This document shows positions 26,966 through 39,606 of a stretch of DNA of 64,000 bases, piece after piece; position 1 is the first letter of the stretch, and the number at the start of each line of letters is the position of its first letter. A program made the position numbers and the translations under genes. The notes under the pieces were generated by a model. It had not been told where the DNA came from, searched no databases, and was given only the letters and a program-made list of their open reading frames with translations. The DNA comes from Luteimonas sp. FCS-9 (GTDB lineage Bacteria > Pseudomonadota > Gammaproteobacteria > Xanthomonadales > Xanthomonadaceae). The stretch lies in contig NZ_LASZ01000002.1 in the NCBI RefSeq assembly GCF_001014645.1, forward strand, positions 248,001 through 312,000, read 5' to 3'.

Positions 26966-28723
26966 TTGTCCGACAACACCCCCGACGACGCCGGCACGCC
27001 GGCCGGCGACACCGCCGTCAAGCGCGTCCGCAAGCCCCGCGTGGCCAAAAAGGCCGCCGAGCCCGCTTCCGACGCCGCCCAGTCCCAGCTCCAGCTTCCG
27101 GCCCAGGACACCGCGCCTGCCGCGCCCGCCGCGCCGCGACCGGCGGCCGACGCGACGCCCCCCGCCGATGCGCAGCGCGCCCCGCCCGCCCGGACCGGCG
27201 ATGCCGCGCCGCAGGACGGCGCCCCGCGCGGCGAGCAGCCCCGCAACGGCGGCGAGCCCCGCCAGGGCGGCGAGCAGCGTCCGCAGCAGCAACAGCCCTA
27301 CCAGAACAACCGCCAGGATCGCCAGGACCAGGGCAACCGCCGCGACCGCTTCAAGAACCGGCGCGACCGCCAGCGCGGTGGCCGCGACGACGGCCTGCCG
27401 CAGGACGGCGGCAACGACCACGCGCAGCGCCTGCCGCCGCCGAACGTGCCCGAGGGCTTCCCGCAGTACTCGCTGAGCGACCTGAAGCGGATGCCGGCGC
27501 ACAAGCTGCTCGACATCGCCGACCAACTCGCGATCGAGGGCGTGGCGCGCGCGCGCAAGCAGGACGTGATCTTCGCGCTGCTCAAGGTGCTGACCCGCCA
27601 CGGCGAGGGCGTCGTCGCCGACGGCGTGCTCGAGATCCTGCCCGACGGCTACGGCTTCCTGCGCGCGGCCGAGGCCAGCTACCTGGCCGGCCCGGACGAC
27701 GTCTACATCTCGCCCAGCCAGATCCGCCGCTTCAACCTGCGCACCGGCGACCATCTGCTCGGCCGCATCCGCTGGCCGAAGGACGGCGAGCGCTACTTCG
27801 CGCTGTCGGTCGTCGACACGATCAACGGCGAACCGCCGGAAGCCAGCAAGGGCAAGGTGCTGTTCGAGAACCTGACCCCGCTGTTCCCCCGCAAGCGCTT
27901 CAAGCTCGAGCGCGGCGACGGCTCCAGCGAGGACATCGCCGGCCGCGTGCTCGACCTGATGGCGCCGCAGGGCAAGGGCCAGCGCGCGCTGATCGTCTCG
28001 CCGCCGAAGGCCGGCAAGACGATGATGATGCAGCAGGTCGCCAGCGCCATCACCTACAACCACCCCGACGTGCACCTGATCGTGCTGCTGATCGACGAGC
28101 GGCCCGAGGAAGTGACCGAGATGCAGCGCACCGTGCGCGGCGAGGTCATCAGCTCGACCTTCGACGAGCCGGCCGCGCGCCACGTGCAGGTCGCCGAGAT
28201 GGTGATCGAGCGCGCCAAGCGCCTGGTCGAGCACAAGAAGGACGTGGTCATCCTGCTCGACTCGATCACCCGCCTGGCTCGCGCCTACAACAACGTCGTG
28301 CCGAGTTCGGGCAAGGTGCTCACCGGCGGCGTTGACGCCAACGCGATGCACCGGCCCAAGCGCTTCTTCGGCGCCGCGCGCAACGTCGAGGAAGGCGGTT
28401 CGCTGACGATCATCGCCACTGCGCTGGTCGACACCGGTAGCGCGATGGACAAGGTGATCTACGAGGAGTTCAAGGGCACCGGCAACTCGGAAGTCCACCT
28501 CGACCGCCGCATCACCGAGAAGCGCGTCTACCCGGCGATCAACGTCAACCAGTCGGGCACCCGCCGCGAGGACCTGCTGATCGAGCCGGAGCTGCTGCAG
28601 AAGATCTGGATCCTGCGCAAGCTGCTGCACCCGATGGACGAGATCGCGGCGATGGAGTTCCTGCTCGACAAGATGAAGAGCACGAAGTCCAACGACGAGT
28701 TCTTCTCGTCGATGAAGCGCTGA
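26966..28723 (+). CDS. rho: Transcription termination factor Rho
   Basis: The 585-residue hexameric RNA-dependent ATPase. The start is TTG at 26966, with GAGGA 8 nt before it. The first 150 residues are low complexity: Ala/Pro/Lys-rich, then Gln/Asn/Arg/Gly-rich with [16 protein letters not shown]. The conserved core follows: [16 protein letters not shown], the cold-shock RNA-binding domain (PDGYGFLR, about 225), Walker [11 protein letters not shown] (about 347), [12 protein letters not shown], the Q loop [11 protein letters not shown] and the R loop KGTGNSEV. E. coli Rho is 419 aa, so the extra length is all N-terminal. A strong terminator follows. Confidence 0.96.
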   Translation: MSDNTPDDAGTPAGDTAVKRVRKPRVAKKAAEPASDAAQSQLQLPAQDTAPAAPAAPRPAADATPPADAQRAPPARTGDAAPQDGAPRGEQPRNGGEPRQGGEQRPQQQQPYQNNRQDRQDQGNRRDRFKNRRDRQRGGRDDGLPQDGGNDHAQRLPPPNVPEGFPQYSLSDLKRMPAHKLLDIADQLAIEGVARARKQDVIFALLKVLTRHGEGVVADGVLEILPDGYGFLRAAEASYLAGPDDVYISPSQIRRFNLRTGDHLLGRIRWPKDGERYFALSVVDTINGEPPEASKGKVLFENLTPLFPRKRFKLERGDGSSEDIAGRVLDLMAPQGKGQRALIVSPPKAGKTMMMQQVASAITYNHPDVHLIVLLIDERPEEVTEMQRTVRGEVISSTFDEPAARHVQVAEMVIERAKRLVEHKKDVVILLDSITRLARAYNNVVPSSGKVLTGGVDANAMHRPKRFFGAARNVEEGGSLTIIATALVDTGSAMDKVIYEEFKGTGNSEVHLDRRITEKRVYPAINVNQSGTRREDLLIEPELLQKIWILRKLLHPMDEIAAMEFLLDKMKSTKSNDEFFSSMKR

Positions 28724-28742
28724 GGCCTCCGGGCACGAAAGA

Positions 28743-28769
28743 ACGCCCCGCATCGCGGGGCGTTTTTTT
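28743..28769 (+). terminator. Rho-independent terminator after rho
   Basis: A 9-bp stem ACGCCCCGC / GCGGGGCGT with loop ATC is followed by seven T, 20 nt after the rho stop codon. Confidence 0.95.
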
Positions 28770-29366
28770 GGCTCTTCTCTCAGATGCGGGAATCGGAGTG
28801 CCGCTTCGGATGGGCAGCAGCCCGCCAGCCGGAAGCCGCTCTCCCCTCGGTCAAGGCATCCTGCCTTGACTCGGGCGCGCGCCATCCATGGCGCGCTTAA
28901 CGCGGCCACCGGCCGTCGGTCTACTGCTGCGGACGTATGCAGCCCGATTTCGAGTAGACGCAGAGTCGCCCGCTGGAAGAAGTCGTGCGCCTTCGGCCTC
29001 AGTGCGTCGTGCTGGCCGGGGATTGCGATAGCGGGCCATGGATGGTCCGCGGCGGCGAGTCAGCCATGGGTGAGTGTGGGCTGCTCGCGCGGCATGCCGC
29101 GCAGCCCACACGAACGCCCGGCGTGCTTCGCCGGGCCGGACCGCGGAGCGGGCTGACCGAGCCGGGGAGCAGTTCCCGGCCGGCGCGACGCGCGCCCCGA
29201 AGACGAACGCCATCGAGTGCAGAGCAAGCTTCCCCGGACTTCGGCGAAGAGCCTTTTTGTCCGACTTCCCCGGGCTGGCGGCCCCTCTGCTCCGCCACCG
29301 GCTCACGCCGTCTCGGCCTTCAGTTCCAGAAACCGCCCCGAGCGGAGACAGCTCCCCTGCGATGCC
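28770..29366. other. Gene-poor 600-nt region, possibly a dispersed non-coding repeat
   Basis: No open frame here has the look of a protein; the longest frames are Arg/Ala/Pro-rich on both strands. Several hairpins occur: GTCAAGGCATCCTGCCTTGAC at about 28852, GCGCGC..GCGCGC around 28876-28900, and GGGCTGC..GCAGCCC flanking GCGCGGCATGCCGCGC near 29080-29105. Frames of this kind ('...APWMARARVKAGCL...') are, as I recall them, annotated repeatedly as hypothetical proteins in Xanthomonadaceae genomes. That would suggest a repeated element rather than a gene. I see no tRNA or known RNA. Confidence 0.35.
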
Positions 29367-30143
29367 TCACTCGTCGAAGCGCAGATGCCGGACGGACTTG
29401 CCGTGGCGCCGGATCAGCTTCAGCGCCTCGATGCCGATCTGGATGTGGCGCTCGACGAAGTCCGCGCTCACCCGGGCATCGGAGGCCTCGGTCTTGACCC
29501 CTTCTGGAATCATCGGCTGGTCGCTGACCAGCAGCAGCGCACCGGACGGGATGCGGTTGGCGAACCCGGCCGCGAAGATCGTCGCCGTCTCCATGTCGAT
29601 GGCCATGCAGCGCATCGCCCGCAGGCGTTCCTTGAACGCGTCGTCGTGCTCCCAGACCCGGCGGTTGGTGGTGTAGACGGTGCCGGTCCAGTAGTCATGG
29701 CCGAGGTCGCGGATCATCGTCGAGACCGCGCGCTGCAGCGCAAACGCCGGCAGCGCCGGCACCTCGGGCAGCAGGTAATCGCTGCTGGTGCCCTCGCCGC
29801 GGATCGCCGCGATCGGCAGCACCAGATCGCCGAGCTGGTTCTTGCGCTTGAGCCCACCGCACTTGCCCAGGAACAGCACCGACTTGGGCATGATCGCCGA
29901 CAGCAGATCCATCATCGTCGCCGCGTTCGGGCTGCCCATGCCGAAATTGATCATCGTGATGCCGTCGGCGGTGGCGCTGGGCATCGGCCTGTCGAGGCCG
30001 ACGACCTCGGTGCCGGCCAGGCGGGCGAAGTGGTGCAGGTAGCCGCCGAAGTTGGTCAGCAGGATGTGGTCGCCGAACTGGTCCAGCGGCACGCCGGTGT
30101 AGCGCGGCAGCCAGTTGCCGACGATCTGTTCTTTTTCTTTCAT
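29367..30143 (-). CDS. amn: AMP nucleosidase, short form
   Basis: A 258-residue nucleoside phosphorylase-fold enzyme that splits AMP to adenine and ribose 5-phosphate. The start MKEKEQIVGNWLPRYTG at 30143 has GGAG 8 nt upstream. Signatures are the phosphate/ribose region ITMINFGMGSPNAATMMD, FLGKCGGLK, the base-site block MRCMAIDMETATIFAAGF, and LLLVSDQPMIPEG. It corresponds to the catalytic half of E. coli Amn (484 aa), the form usual in Xanthomonadaceae. The missing N-terminal regulatory domain means control by ATP/phosphate may differ. Confidence 0.88.
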   Translation of the reverse strand: MKEKEQIVGNWLPRYTGVPLDQFGDHILLTNFGGYLHHFARLAGTEVVGLDRPMPSATADGITMINFGMGSPNAATMMDLLSAIMPKSVLFLGKCGGLKRKNQLGDLVLPIAAIRGEGTSSDYLLPEVPALPAFALQRAVSTMIRDLGHDYWTGTVYTTNRRVWEHDDAFKERLRAMRCMAIDMETATIFAAGFANRIPSGALLLVSDQPMIPEGVKTEASDARVSADFVERHIQIGIEALKLIRRHGKSVRHLRFDE

Positions 30144-30315
30144 CGTCTTCTCCGTTGTCCCGCCCGCATTCTCGCACCGCGACGGCGACACGCGTGGCGC
30201 CAACTGCGCGCGCAGTCGCAGTGCGCAGCGTGACGACGCGGTTACACTCGACCTGCTTCGTTTCGCCGGCGCACGCACGCGGCGCCGCCTTCACCATCGC
30301 TTCGGGGAGTTGTCG

Positions 30316-31688
<1,373 letters not shown>

Positions 31689-31692
<4 letters not shown>

Positions 31693-33005
31693 GCCGCCCT
31701 GTCCCGACCCGACGCTTCCCGCGCGCGATCGCGCGCCTGCTGTGCGTGGGCGCGCTCGTCGCCGCCACGCTGCCCGTCGCCGCGCAGGACGTGCTGATCC
31801 GCGGCGCGACGGTCCACACCGCCGGCCCGCAGGGCACGCTGCGCGAGGCCGACGTGCTGGTGCGCGGCGGACGCATCGCCGCGGTGGGCACCGGGCTGTC
31901 GGCGGCCGGCGTGCCGGTCGTCGAGGCCGGCGGCCGTCCGCTGACGCCGACGCTGTTCGGCGGCGTGACCGGGATCGGCATCGAAGAGGTCTCGGGCGAG
32001 CGCGGCACCCGCGACGACCGCCTGTCGCTCGGCCAGGCCGAGGACATGGTCGTGCGGCCGGAGTTCGACGTCACGCTGGCGTTCAATCCCGACTCGATCG
32101 TGATCCCGGTCGCACGCGTGGAAGGCATCGGCTTCACGCTGCTGTCGGCCGGCAACGCCAATGCGATCGTCGGCGGCCAGGGCGCGGCGATGCGCCTGGA
32201 CGGCAGCGTCGATCCGGCCGGGCCGAAGGTGCTCTACCTGGCGCTGGGCAGCGCCGGCGCCGAGCAGAGCGGGCAGTCGCGCGCGGCGCAGTGGATGCTG
32301 CTCGACCAGCTGATCGACGAGGCGCGCGGCCGGCTGCCGGCCGATTCCCACGTCGCGTCGCTGACGCCGGCCGGCAAGCGCGCGCTGGCGCCCTACCTCG
32401 ATGGCCAGGGCACGATCGTCGTCGGCGTCAACCGCGCTTCCGACATCCGCCAGTTGCTGCGCTGGAGCAAGCGCCACGGCCTGCGCATCGCGATCCGCGG
32501 CGGCGCCGAGGCCTGGAAGCTGGCGCCCGAGCTTGCGGCCGCGGGCGTGCCGGTGTTCGTCGACCCGCTGGTCAACCTGCCGTCGGACTTCGACCAGATC
32601 GGCGCCACGCTCGAGAACGCCGCGCGCCTGCATGCGGCCGGCGTGCGCGTGGGATTCGCGCAGGCCAGCGATGCCTCGCACAACGCCCGCAAGCTGCGCC
32701 AACTCGCCGGCAACGCGGTCGCGCACGGCCTGCCGTGGGACGCCGGGCTGGCCGGCCTCACGCGCGTGCCCGCCGAGGCGTTCGGCGTCGACGCCGCGAT
32801 CGGCACGATCGCCGTCGGACGCACCGCCGACCTGGTGCTGTGGTCGGGCGACCCGCTGGACGTGGCCCACACCGCCGACCAGGTGTGGTTCGGCGGCCGC
32901 GCGATCGAGATGCGCTCGCGCCAGACCGAACTGCGCGACCGCTACCTGCCGCCGGCGACACCGGCCAGCGAAGGCGGCCTGCCGCGGGCGTACCGGCACC
33001 GCTGA
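31689..33005 (+). CDS. Amidohydrolase paralogue lacking the metal-binding motifs, exported
   Basis: A 438-residue protein with a signal peptide (IARLLCVGALVAATLPVAAQ) but no lipobox. It keeps the amidohydrolase frame: DVLIRGATVHTA and GGRIAAVGTGL at the start, GTIAVGRTADLVLWSGDPLDV at the end. Where the upstream gene has PGLIDVHSHLG it has PTLFGGVTGIG, and where that gene has FHHGVEAYK it has IRGGAEAWK. The zinc ligands are thus absent. Translationally coupled (ATGA) to the intact paralogue, it may be a non-catalytic partner subunit. Family length is normal, with no frameshift, so it is not simply a decayed gene. Confidence 0.82.
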
Positions 33006-33121
33006 TCGCCGCGTTCCGCAGGCGTGCGCAAGCGCGCGCCTACGGCGGCCATAAGAACATCAGTGTGTCGGGGGGGCGGACCGTCGTGCGCATATCCGCA
33101 TCGCCGATCGCTCCACGACCT

Positions 33122-33210
33122 GTAGGAGCGCGCTCGCGCGCGATGGCGCATTCCTTGGAAACCCATCACGCGTTCCGTGGAAGACCCATCGCGCGCAAGC
33201 GCGCGGCTAA
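33122..33210. repeat. REP-type palindromic element, copy 2 (one arm degenerate)
   Basis: The left arm (33122-33143) is identical to the 22-nt arm at 11967. The right arm (33189-33204) has one change in the CG run and its outer TCCTAC is replaced by GGCTAA. The spacer is 45 nt. It lies between the convergent ends of the amidohydrolase pair and the response regulator gene. Confidence 0.85.
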
Positions 33211-33217
33211 AGCGCCT

Positions 33218-33883
33218 TCAACGCGCGTCGGGCGGGATGCCGTCGAGGTCGGGATCGACCGCGAGCTTGCCGGCGATCAGCACCGCCTGGGTGCGGTTGG
33301 AGGCGCCGAGCTTGCGCAGCACAGCCGTCATGTGCGCCTTGACCGTGGCCTCGGAGACGCCGAGCTCGTAGGCGATCTGCTTGTTGAGCATGCCGTCGCC
33401 GAGCATCTGCAGCACGCGGAACTGCTGCGGGGTGAGGTCGCGCAGCCGCGCAGCGACATCGTGCTCGCCGGCCGAGACCGCCGGCGCGGAGACCGCGGCC
33501 TCGGGCACGAATCGGTCGCCGTCGAGCACCTGTGCGACCGCGCGCCCGAGCGTCTCGGCATCGGCCGACTTGGGCACGAAGCCGGCCGCGCCGTGGTCGA
33601 GCGCCCGGCGCATGACCGCCGGCTCCTCGCGCGCGGACACCATCAGCACGGGCAGTTGCGGGAACTGCGCGCGCAGGTGCACCAGCGCGCTGAAGCCCTG
33701 GGCGCCGGGCATGTTGAGGTCGAGCATCAGCAGGTCGGCGTCGGGCTCGGCCTCGACCATCGCGTACAGCGCCTCGGCGTTGTGCGCCTCGCGCAGCCGG
33801 GCATCGGGCACGGCGCGCGAGATCGCCCCGCGCAGGGCCTCGCGGAACAGAGGATGGTCGTCGGCGATCAGCAGGGTCGTCAT
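33218..33883 (-). CDS. NarL/LuxR-type response regulator next to acs (CrbR-like)
   Basis: A 221-residue two-component regulator. The receiver has the acidic pair IADDHPL, phospho-acceptor Asp in LMLDLNMPG, and the conserved Ser and Lys (VSAREE, FVPKSA). The LuxR HTH is LTPQQFRVLQMLGDGMLNKQIAYELGVSEATVKAHM. It starts 10 nt after the acs stop codon. A LuxR-type regulator beside acs corresponds to CrbR/ErdR in Vibrio and Pseudomonas, which activates acs in response to a partner kinase (CrbS/MxtR). No kinase gene is in the window. Confidence 0.88.
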   Translation of the reverse strand: MTTLLIADDHPLFREALRGAISRAVPDARLREAHNAEALYAMVEAEPDADLLMLDLNMPGAQGFSALVHLRAQFPQLPVLMVSAREEPAVMRRALDHGAAGFVPKSADAETLGRAVAQVLDGDRFVPEAAVSAPAVSAGEHDVAARLRDLTPQQFRVLQMLGDGMLNKQIAYELGVSEATVKAHMTAVLRKLGASNRTQAVLIAGKLAVDPDLDGIPPDAR

Positions 33884-33893
33884 CGGGGCGGGG

Positions 33894-35852
<1,959 letters not shown>

Positions 35853-35910
35853 CGGGACATCTCCCCTTCTTGCACGTCGCGCCAGTGTGCCGCATTCGTC
35901 CGCCGGCGAC

Positions 35911-35929
35911 GCTAGGACCTTGGTCTAGC
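35911..35929. promoter_or_regulatory. Inverted repeat in the acs-porin divergent region
   Basis: GCTAGGACC-TT-GGTCTAGC: the two halves mirror each other apart from one extra G in the left half. It lies 59 nt from the acs start and 157 nt from the porin start. A CrbR-like regulator is encoded next to acs, so this is a candidate operator for it. No consensus is known to me that would confirm this. Confidence 0.45.
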
Positions 35930-36085
35930 AGGGCGGCCCCGTCTGCGCATGGCGACCACCGGCCCTGCCCGCACCCGGCCGCACTTCGACCAATGGCGAA
36001 TGGGCGGGCGGCGCGCGGCCATGCAGTCTGCGTGAAGGACCGCGCGCCGGTTCGACCAGGCTCCACGCATCCCTCGGGAGGGGAC

Positions 36086-37459
36086 ATGACACAGACCATC
36101 GCCGCGAAGGCCCGTCCGCGCCTGCTCACGGCCGCCGTGCTCGTCGGGCTCGCGCTGCCGGGCGCCGCGTTCGCACAGACCGCCAAGGAGCGCGAGCTCG
36201 AGGCCCGGATCGCCCAGCTCGAAGCGCAGGTGCAGGCGCTGCTCGGCCAGCAGCAGCAGACCGCCGCTCAGGTGCAGGAGGTCCGCACCGCCCAGGCCTC
36301 GACCCCGGCCGTCGCCGCCGCACCGGCCGGCAGCCAGCCGATCCAGGCCACGACGATCACCCCGCAGGCCAACCCGGGCACGACGTTCACGGTCGGCGGC
36401 ATGATCCGCGTCGACGGCATGGCCACCAAGACCACCGACGGCGACATCGCCAAGGGGACGGCGGGGCGCGACTTCTACGTGCCCGGCGCGATCCCGGTCG
36501 GCGGCGAGGGCCCGGACACCTACATGGACGCGCACGCGAAGTTCTCGCGGCTGTGGTTCGACGCCAGCACGGTGCTCGACTCGGGCGACAAGCTTGGTGC
36601 GCGCGTGGAGATGGACTTCTTCGGCGGCACGCTCGGCAACTCGGCGGCGACCAACACCTACGGCGCCACGCTGCGCCACGCCTACCTGACCTACAACAAC
36701 TGGCTGGTCGGCCAGACCTGGTCGAACTTCATGGACACCAACGCGCTGATCGACGCGGTGGACTTCGTGGGCCCGACCGACGCGGTCGTGTTCGTGCGCC
36801 AGCCGCAGGTCCGCTACACCAGCGGCCCGTGGACGGTGTCGGTCGAGAGCCCGGAGACGACGGTGCAGCCCTACGGCGGCGCGGCGCGGATCATCGCCGG
36901 CGACAACAGCGCGATCCCCGACGTCATCGCCCGCTACACCCACAAAGCCGACTGGGGCCACGTGAGCTTCGCCGGCATGGCGCGCCAGCTCAAGTACGAG
37001 CCCGCACCGGGCCTGGACAGCACCGACACCGGCTTCGGCGCGACCGTCAGCGGCCTGGTCAAGCTGGGCGAGCGCACCGACATCCGCTACCAAGTCAGCG
37101 GCGGCGAGGGCATCGGCCGCTACATCGGCCTGGCGACGATCCAGCAGGACGCGATGGTCGACGCCGCCGGCAACCTCGACGCGCTCGGCGGCTGGGCGGG
37201 TTACTTCGGCCTGCGCCAGGTGTTCAGCCCGACGGTGCGCGGCAACCTGTTCTATGCCCGCTCGCAGTGGGACAACGACATCGCCTGGACCGGCCCGGGC
37301 GTGACCCACAAGGTGCATTCGGTGCACGCCAACATGATCTGGTCGCCGGTGCCCAAGCTCGACTTCGGCGTCGAGGCGATCTGGGGCGAACGCACGCTCG
37401 AATCGGGCGCCGACGGCGAACTGATGCGCCTGCACACGATGGCCCGCTACTCGTTCTGA
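36086..37459 (+). CDS. DcaP-like outer-membrane porin
   Basis: A 457-residue protein: signal peptide (LLTAAVLVGLALPGAAFAQ), then a periplasmic coiled coil (KERELEARIAQLEAQVQALLGQQ). A beta-barrel follows (VGGMIRVDGMATKTT, repeated alternating strands) ending in the C-terminal Phe signature MARYSF. DcaP-like proteins are trimeric porins for small carboxylates or peptides with exactly this coiled-coil plus barrel build. GGGAGGGG precedes the ATG. The MHS-family transporter follows 129 nt later, suggesting an outer/inner membrane uptake pair. Acs beside it suggests acetate or another short carboxylate. Confidence 0.87.
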   Translation: MTQTIAAKARPRLLTAAVLVGLALPGAAFAQTAKERELEARIAQLEAQVQALLGQQQQTAAQVQEVRTAQASTPAVAAAPAGSQPIQATTITPQANPGTTFTVGGMIRVDGMATKTTDGDIAKGTAGRDFYVPGAIPVGGEGPDTYMDAHAKFSRLWFDASTVLDSGDKLGARVEMDFFGGTLGNSAATNTYGATLRHAYLTYNNWLVGQTWSNFMDTNALIDAVDFVGPTDAVVFVRQPQVRYTSGPWTVSVESPETTVQPYGGAARIIAGDNSAIPDVIARYTHKADWGHVSFAGMARQLKYEPAPGLDSTDTGFGATVSGLVKLGERTDIRYQVSGGEGIGRYIGLATIQQDAMVDAAGNLDALGGWAGYFGLRQVFSPTVRGNLFYARSQWDNDIAWTGPGVTHKVHSVHANMIWSPVPKLDFGVEAIWGERTLESGADGELMRLHTMARYSF

Positions 37460-37465
37460 TCCACC

Positions 37466-37495
37466 CCGGCGCGGTCGCCGCATCGACCGCGCCGG
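37466..37495 (+). terminator. Strong hairpin between porin and transporter
   Basis: CCGGCGCGGTC (37466-37476) pairs with GACCGCGCCGG (37485-37495), 11 bp with an 8-nt loop, right after the porin stop. No T tract follows. It could protect the porin message or partly terminate it, giving more porin than transporter. Confidence 0.5.
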
Positions 37496-37588
37496 ACTGC
37501 GCTCGCGCGCCTGCCGCACGCACGACCGGACCGCCGGCATTCCGCCGGGGCCGTCCATCCCACGCACGCTTCGGAGGGGAAGCTTCCC

Positions 37589-39250
37589 ATGTCCAGCACG
37601 ACCGCCAACGCAGCGCCCAAGGGCGCGCTGACGAAAGGCCACAAGAAGGTCATCTTCGCATCCAGCCTCGGCACCGTTTTCGAGTGGTACGACTTCTATC
37701 TCTACGGTTCGCTCGCGATCATCATCTCGCGGCAGTTCTTCAGTGGCGTCAACGAAACCACCGGCATGATCTTCACGCTGCTGGCGTTCGCCGCGGGCTT
37801 CTTCGTCCGGCCGTTCGGCGCCGCGTTCTTCGGCAGCCTCGGCGACCGAATCGGGCGCAAATACACGTTCCTGGTCACGATCCTGATCATGGGCATCTCC
37901 ACCTTCCTGGTCGGCGTGCTGCCCAGCTACGCCTCGATCGGCGTCGCCGCACCCGTGATCCTGATCGTGCTGAGACTGGCCCAGGGCCTGGCGATGGGCG
38001 GCGAGTACGGCGGCGCGGCGACCTACGTCGCCGAGCATGCCCCGGCCGGCAAGCGCGGGCTGTACACCAGCTTCATCCAGACCACTGCGACCCTGGGCCT
38101 GTTCCTGTCGCTGGCGGTGATCCTGGGCTGCCGCTGGATCCTCGGCGTCGAAGCGTTCGAGGATTGGGGCTGGCGCATTCCGTTCCTGGGCTCGATCGTG
38201 CTGCTGGGCATCTCGGTATGGATCCGCCTGCAGCTGTCCGAATCGCCGCTGTTCCAGGAAATGAAGGCACAGGGCAAGGGCTCGAAGATGCCGTTCCGCG
38301 ACTCGCTCAAGGGCGGCAACTTGAAACTGATGCTGCTGGTGCTCTTCGGCGCGACCGCCGGTCAGGCCGTGGTCTGGTATGCGGGTCAGTTCTACGCGCT
38401 GTTCTACCTGCAGAGCATGCTCAAGGTGGACCTCACGGTGTCCTACCTGCTGATCGCCGCTGCGCTGCTGCTGGCCACGCCGTTCTTCCTGTTCTTCGGC
38501 TGGCTGTCGGATCGGATCGGCCGCAAGAAGATCATCATGGCCGGTTGCCTGATCGCTGCGGTCACCTACATCCCGATCTTCAAGGGCATCACCCACTATG
38601 CCAACCCGGCGATCGAGGAAGCGAGCACCAACTCTCCTGCCGTCGTGGTCGCCGATCCCAAGACCTGCAGCTTCCAGTTCGATCCGGTGGGCATCCGCAA
38701 GTTCACCAGCTCGTGCGACGTCGCGACCGCCGCGTTGACCCGCGCCGGCGTGCCCTACAGCGTCGAGGCGGCGCCGGTCGGCTCGCTGGCCCAGGTACAT
38801 GTCGGCCAGACCGTCGTCACGTCCTATGAGGCCGAGGGACTGGCAGGCGATGCGCTCAAGACCCAGCAGGGCGAGTTCGGTGGCGTGCTGAAGGCGGCGC
38901 TGACCCAGGCCGGTTACCCGGAGAAGGCCGCCACCGAGCGCATCAACGTGCCGATGACGATCCTGCTGCTGTGGATCCTGGTGCTCTACGTCACGATGGT
39001 CTACGGCCCGATCGCGGCCTACCTGGTCGAGCTGTTCCCCACCCGGATCCGCTACACCTCGATGTCGCTGCCCTACCACATCGGCAACGGATGGTTCGGC
39101 GGCTTCCTGCCCGCGATCTCGTTCGCGCTGGTGGCCGGCACGGGCAACATCTACTACGGCCTGTGGTATCCGATCGGCATCGCGATCATGACCCTGGTGA
39201 TCGGGACGTTCTTCCTGCGCGAGACGCGCAACGTCGACATCACCAAGTAG
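37589..39250 (+). CDS. MHS-family (metabolite:H+ symporter) MFS transporter with a large inserted loop
   Basis: A 553-residue symporter with 12 membrane helices. MHS-family marks are SLGTVFEWYDFYLYGSLA in TM1, GDRIGRKYTFL in loop 2-3, RLAQGLAMGGEYGGAATYVAEHAP, and ELFPTRIRYTSMSLPYHIGNGWFGG. Most MHS proteins are about 430-500 aa; here a hydrophilic segment of about 105 residues (roughly 345-450, two Cys: KTCSFQF and TSSCDV) is inserted before the last helices. A GGAGGGG lies 8 nt upstream. Clustering with a DcaP-like porin and acs suggests a short carboxylate as substrate, by inference only. Confidence 0.88.
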   Translation: MSSTTANAAPKGALTKGHKKVIFASSLGTVFEWYDFYLYGSLAIIISRQFFSGVNETTGMIFTLLAFAAGFFVRPFGAAFFGSLGDRIGRKYTFLVTILIMGISTFLVGVLPSYASIGVAAPVILIVLRLAQGLAMGGEYGGAATYVAEHAPAGKRGLYTSFIQTTATLGLFLSLAVILGCRWILGVEAFEDWGWRIPFLGSIVLLGISVWIRLQLSESPLFQEMKAQGKGSKMPFRDSLKGGNLKLMLLVLFGATAGQAVVWYAGQFYALFYLQSMLKVDLTVSYLLIAAALLLATPFFLFFGWLSDRIGRKKIIMAGCLIAAVTYIPIFKGITHYANPAIEEASTNSPAVVVADPKTCSFQFDPVGIRKFTSSCDVATAALTRAGVPYSVEAAPVGSLAQVHVGQTVVTSYEAEGLAGDALKTQQGEFGGVLKAALTQAGYPEKAATERINVPMTILLLWILVLYVTMVYGPIAAYLVELFPTRIRYTSMSLPYHIGNGWFGGFLPAISFALVAGTGNIYYGLWYPIGIAIMTLVIGTFFLRETRNVDITK

Positions 39251-39285
39251 CCACATCGGCGGGGCCAAGCGGCCACGCGAGACCC

Positions 39286-39310
39286 GAACGCCGGCCTTGG
39301 GCCGGCGTTC
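39286..39310 (+). terminator. Hairpin downstream of the MHS transporter
   Basis: The 11-bp inverted repeat GAACGCCGGCC / GGCCGGCGTTC with a 3-nt loop lies 36 nt after the stop codon. The T tract is absent (GTCGTTC follows), so it may be a weak or Rho-assisted terminator. Confidence 0.55.
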
Positions 39311-39606
39311 GTCGTTCAAGGCGTCGGAGTCGCTGTGTCAAAAGACCGAAGGCACGGCATGCGTCGCCTGCTACGTCGTCGCGCGGGCGGGCTCCGCGTC
39401 CGGGGCTGACATCCATGCCATACCGATTCGTGATGGCCCGCGCGCGAGAAACCAGGCACCCGGACGTAGCCGGGCTACGGGGTCTTCGGAGCTGGAGCAA
39501 AGCCGACAGGCCGCGGCGGGGGCACGCAGGCATGCGTCGACCGGCGCAGCCCAGGGATTGCACCACCGGGCTCGGCTTCGCGCGCGTGCCCGGATCGCGG
39601 ACACCG
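39311..39606. other. 300-nt region without a recognisable gene
   Basis: Frames here are Arg/Ala-rich on both strands and give no family resemblance. The text CCGGACGTAGCCGGGCTACGGGG at about 39460 could form a short hairpin (GTAGCCGGGCTAC). It separates the transporter from the convergent EF-hand gene. No tRNA or repeat shared with other parts of the window was seen. Confidence 0.4.

Noticed and set aside
35912..39319. 1135-codon minus-strand frame opposite the porin and the MHS transporter
   Set aside because: Shadow of two well-supported genes; no domain recognised.
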